Assembly: GCA_020073105.1 (NCBI GenBank)
Contig: JAIQFW010000059.1
Coordinates: 1-49,730, forward strand
DNA length: 49,730 nucleotides
Reading direction: 5' to 3'
Origin: Terriglobia bacterium
GTDB taxonomy: Bacteria; Acidobacteriota; Terriglobia; Terriglobales; Acidobacteriaceae
Shown piece by piece: positions 49,494-49,730 of the stretch (position 1 is the stretch's first letter; the number at the start of each line of letters is the position of its first letter). Position numbers and translations under genes: made by a program. The notes under the pieces are model-generated. The model saw only the letters and a list, made by a program, of their open reading frames with translations. It had not been told where the DNA came from and did no database searches.

Positions 49494-49730
49494 ATGGCAC
49501 GGAAAGTCATCCTGGGATTTGGAATCAGCCTCGACGGCTATATTGCGCGCCGGAACGGCGCCATGGATTATCTGGTGATCGACAAAGAAGGCGAAGCGCT
49601 GATGGCGGACTTCTTCGCCAAGATCGACGTCACCATCATGGGGCGGAAGACGGCAGCGGCCACGGCGGAAATGCGCAGGAGTGGCGAGATCCCGGAGATG
49701 CCGGGCATGTCCACTTACGTATTCTCGCGC
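49494..49730 (+). CDS. RibD C-terminal/dihydrofolate-reductase-like protein, N-terminal part
   Basis: The first 79 residues of a gene that leaves the window. MARKVILGFGISLDGYIARR and the later IDVTIMGRKTA are the start and NADPH-binding region of the RibD-C/DHFR-like family. Substrate unknown for these stand-alone proteins. Confidence 0.85.
   Translation, partial: MARKVILGFGISLDGYIARRNGAMDYLVIDKEGEALMADFFAKIDVTIMGRKTAAATAEMRRSGEIPEMPGMSTYVFSR

Overview
The window looks like a chromosomal segment of an Acidobacteriota bacterium, most likely of the Terriglobia/Koribacter type. The evidence is its moderately high GC, three secreted GloVer-repeat (TIGR03803-like) proteins, futalosine-type menaquinone genes, a Tat-exported asparaginase, a DUF1570 peptidase and many short hairpin repeats between genes. 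This is inference from gene families; no 16S rRNA or other taxonomic marker is present.

Layout. 1-4.3 kb: the tail of a SpoIIE-type phosphatase, a small HTH-like protein, two tandem secreted GloVer proteins and a kinase remnant. 4.3-9.7 kb: a cyclopropane-fatty-acid synthase, a GH15 glucoamylase, L-isoaspartyl methyltransferase and a UbiA prenyltransferase (MqnP-like). 9.8-11.6 kb: a ParDE toxin-antitoxin pair sits between mqnP and mqnE. 11.8-14.0 kb: a ribosome-hibernation-factor/sigma-factor fusion followed by a bacterial eRF1/Pelota homologue (baeRF), probably one operon. 14.2-17.5 kb: asparaginase, VapBC, GlpX and tRNA-Ala(CGC). 17.7-24.7 kb: four consecutive secreted beta-propeller proteins, namely two six-repeat HAF-like paralogues, one seven-repeat GloVer protein and one NHL protein with twelve repeats. 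25.0-28.8 kb: a minus-strand metal-uptake group (TlpA-like thioredoxin, outer-membrane barrel, ZnuA broken by a frameshift, ZnuB). 28.8-32.5 kb: glycosyltransferase, two tandem PTPS/QueD paralogues, FolE and a short-chain dehydrogenase, a possible tetrahydropterin pathway. 32.5-37.3 kb: DUF1570 peptidase and a small accessory block (HigBA, a DUF4145-like membrane protein, a DUF4268 nuclease-like protein). 37.3-39.6 kb: glutaryl-CoA dehydrogenase and a secreted TPR-like protein. 39.6-47.2 kb: a phosphate/polyphosphate region (Pho-box-like repeat, PstS, porin, Ppk, SixA, Ppx). 47.2-49.7 kb: F420-type reductase, DinB protein, a small membrane protein, a repeat-rich spacer and the start of a RibD/DHFR-like gene.

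The most interesting parts are: the HPF-sigma fusion coupled to a baeRF protein, which looks like a ribosome-dormancy module with a possible transcriptional arm; the tandem PTPS pair, in which the second copy has lost the catalytic-triad histidine; the phosphate/polyphosphate gene set behind a perfect 7-4-7 direct repeat; and three toxin-antitoxin loci, each with a visible promoter whose operator palindrome overlaps it. Start codons were chosen from Shine-Dalgarno matches and protein family starts. No database search was possible, so family names rest on recognised motifs.
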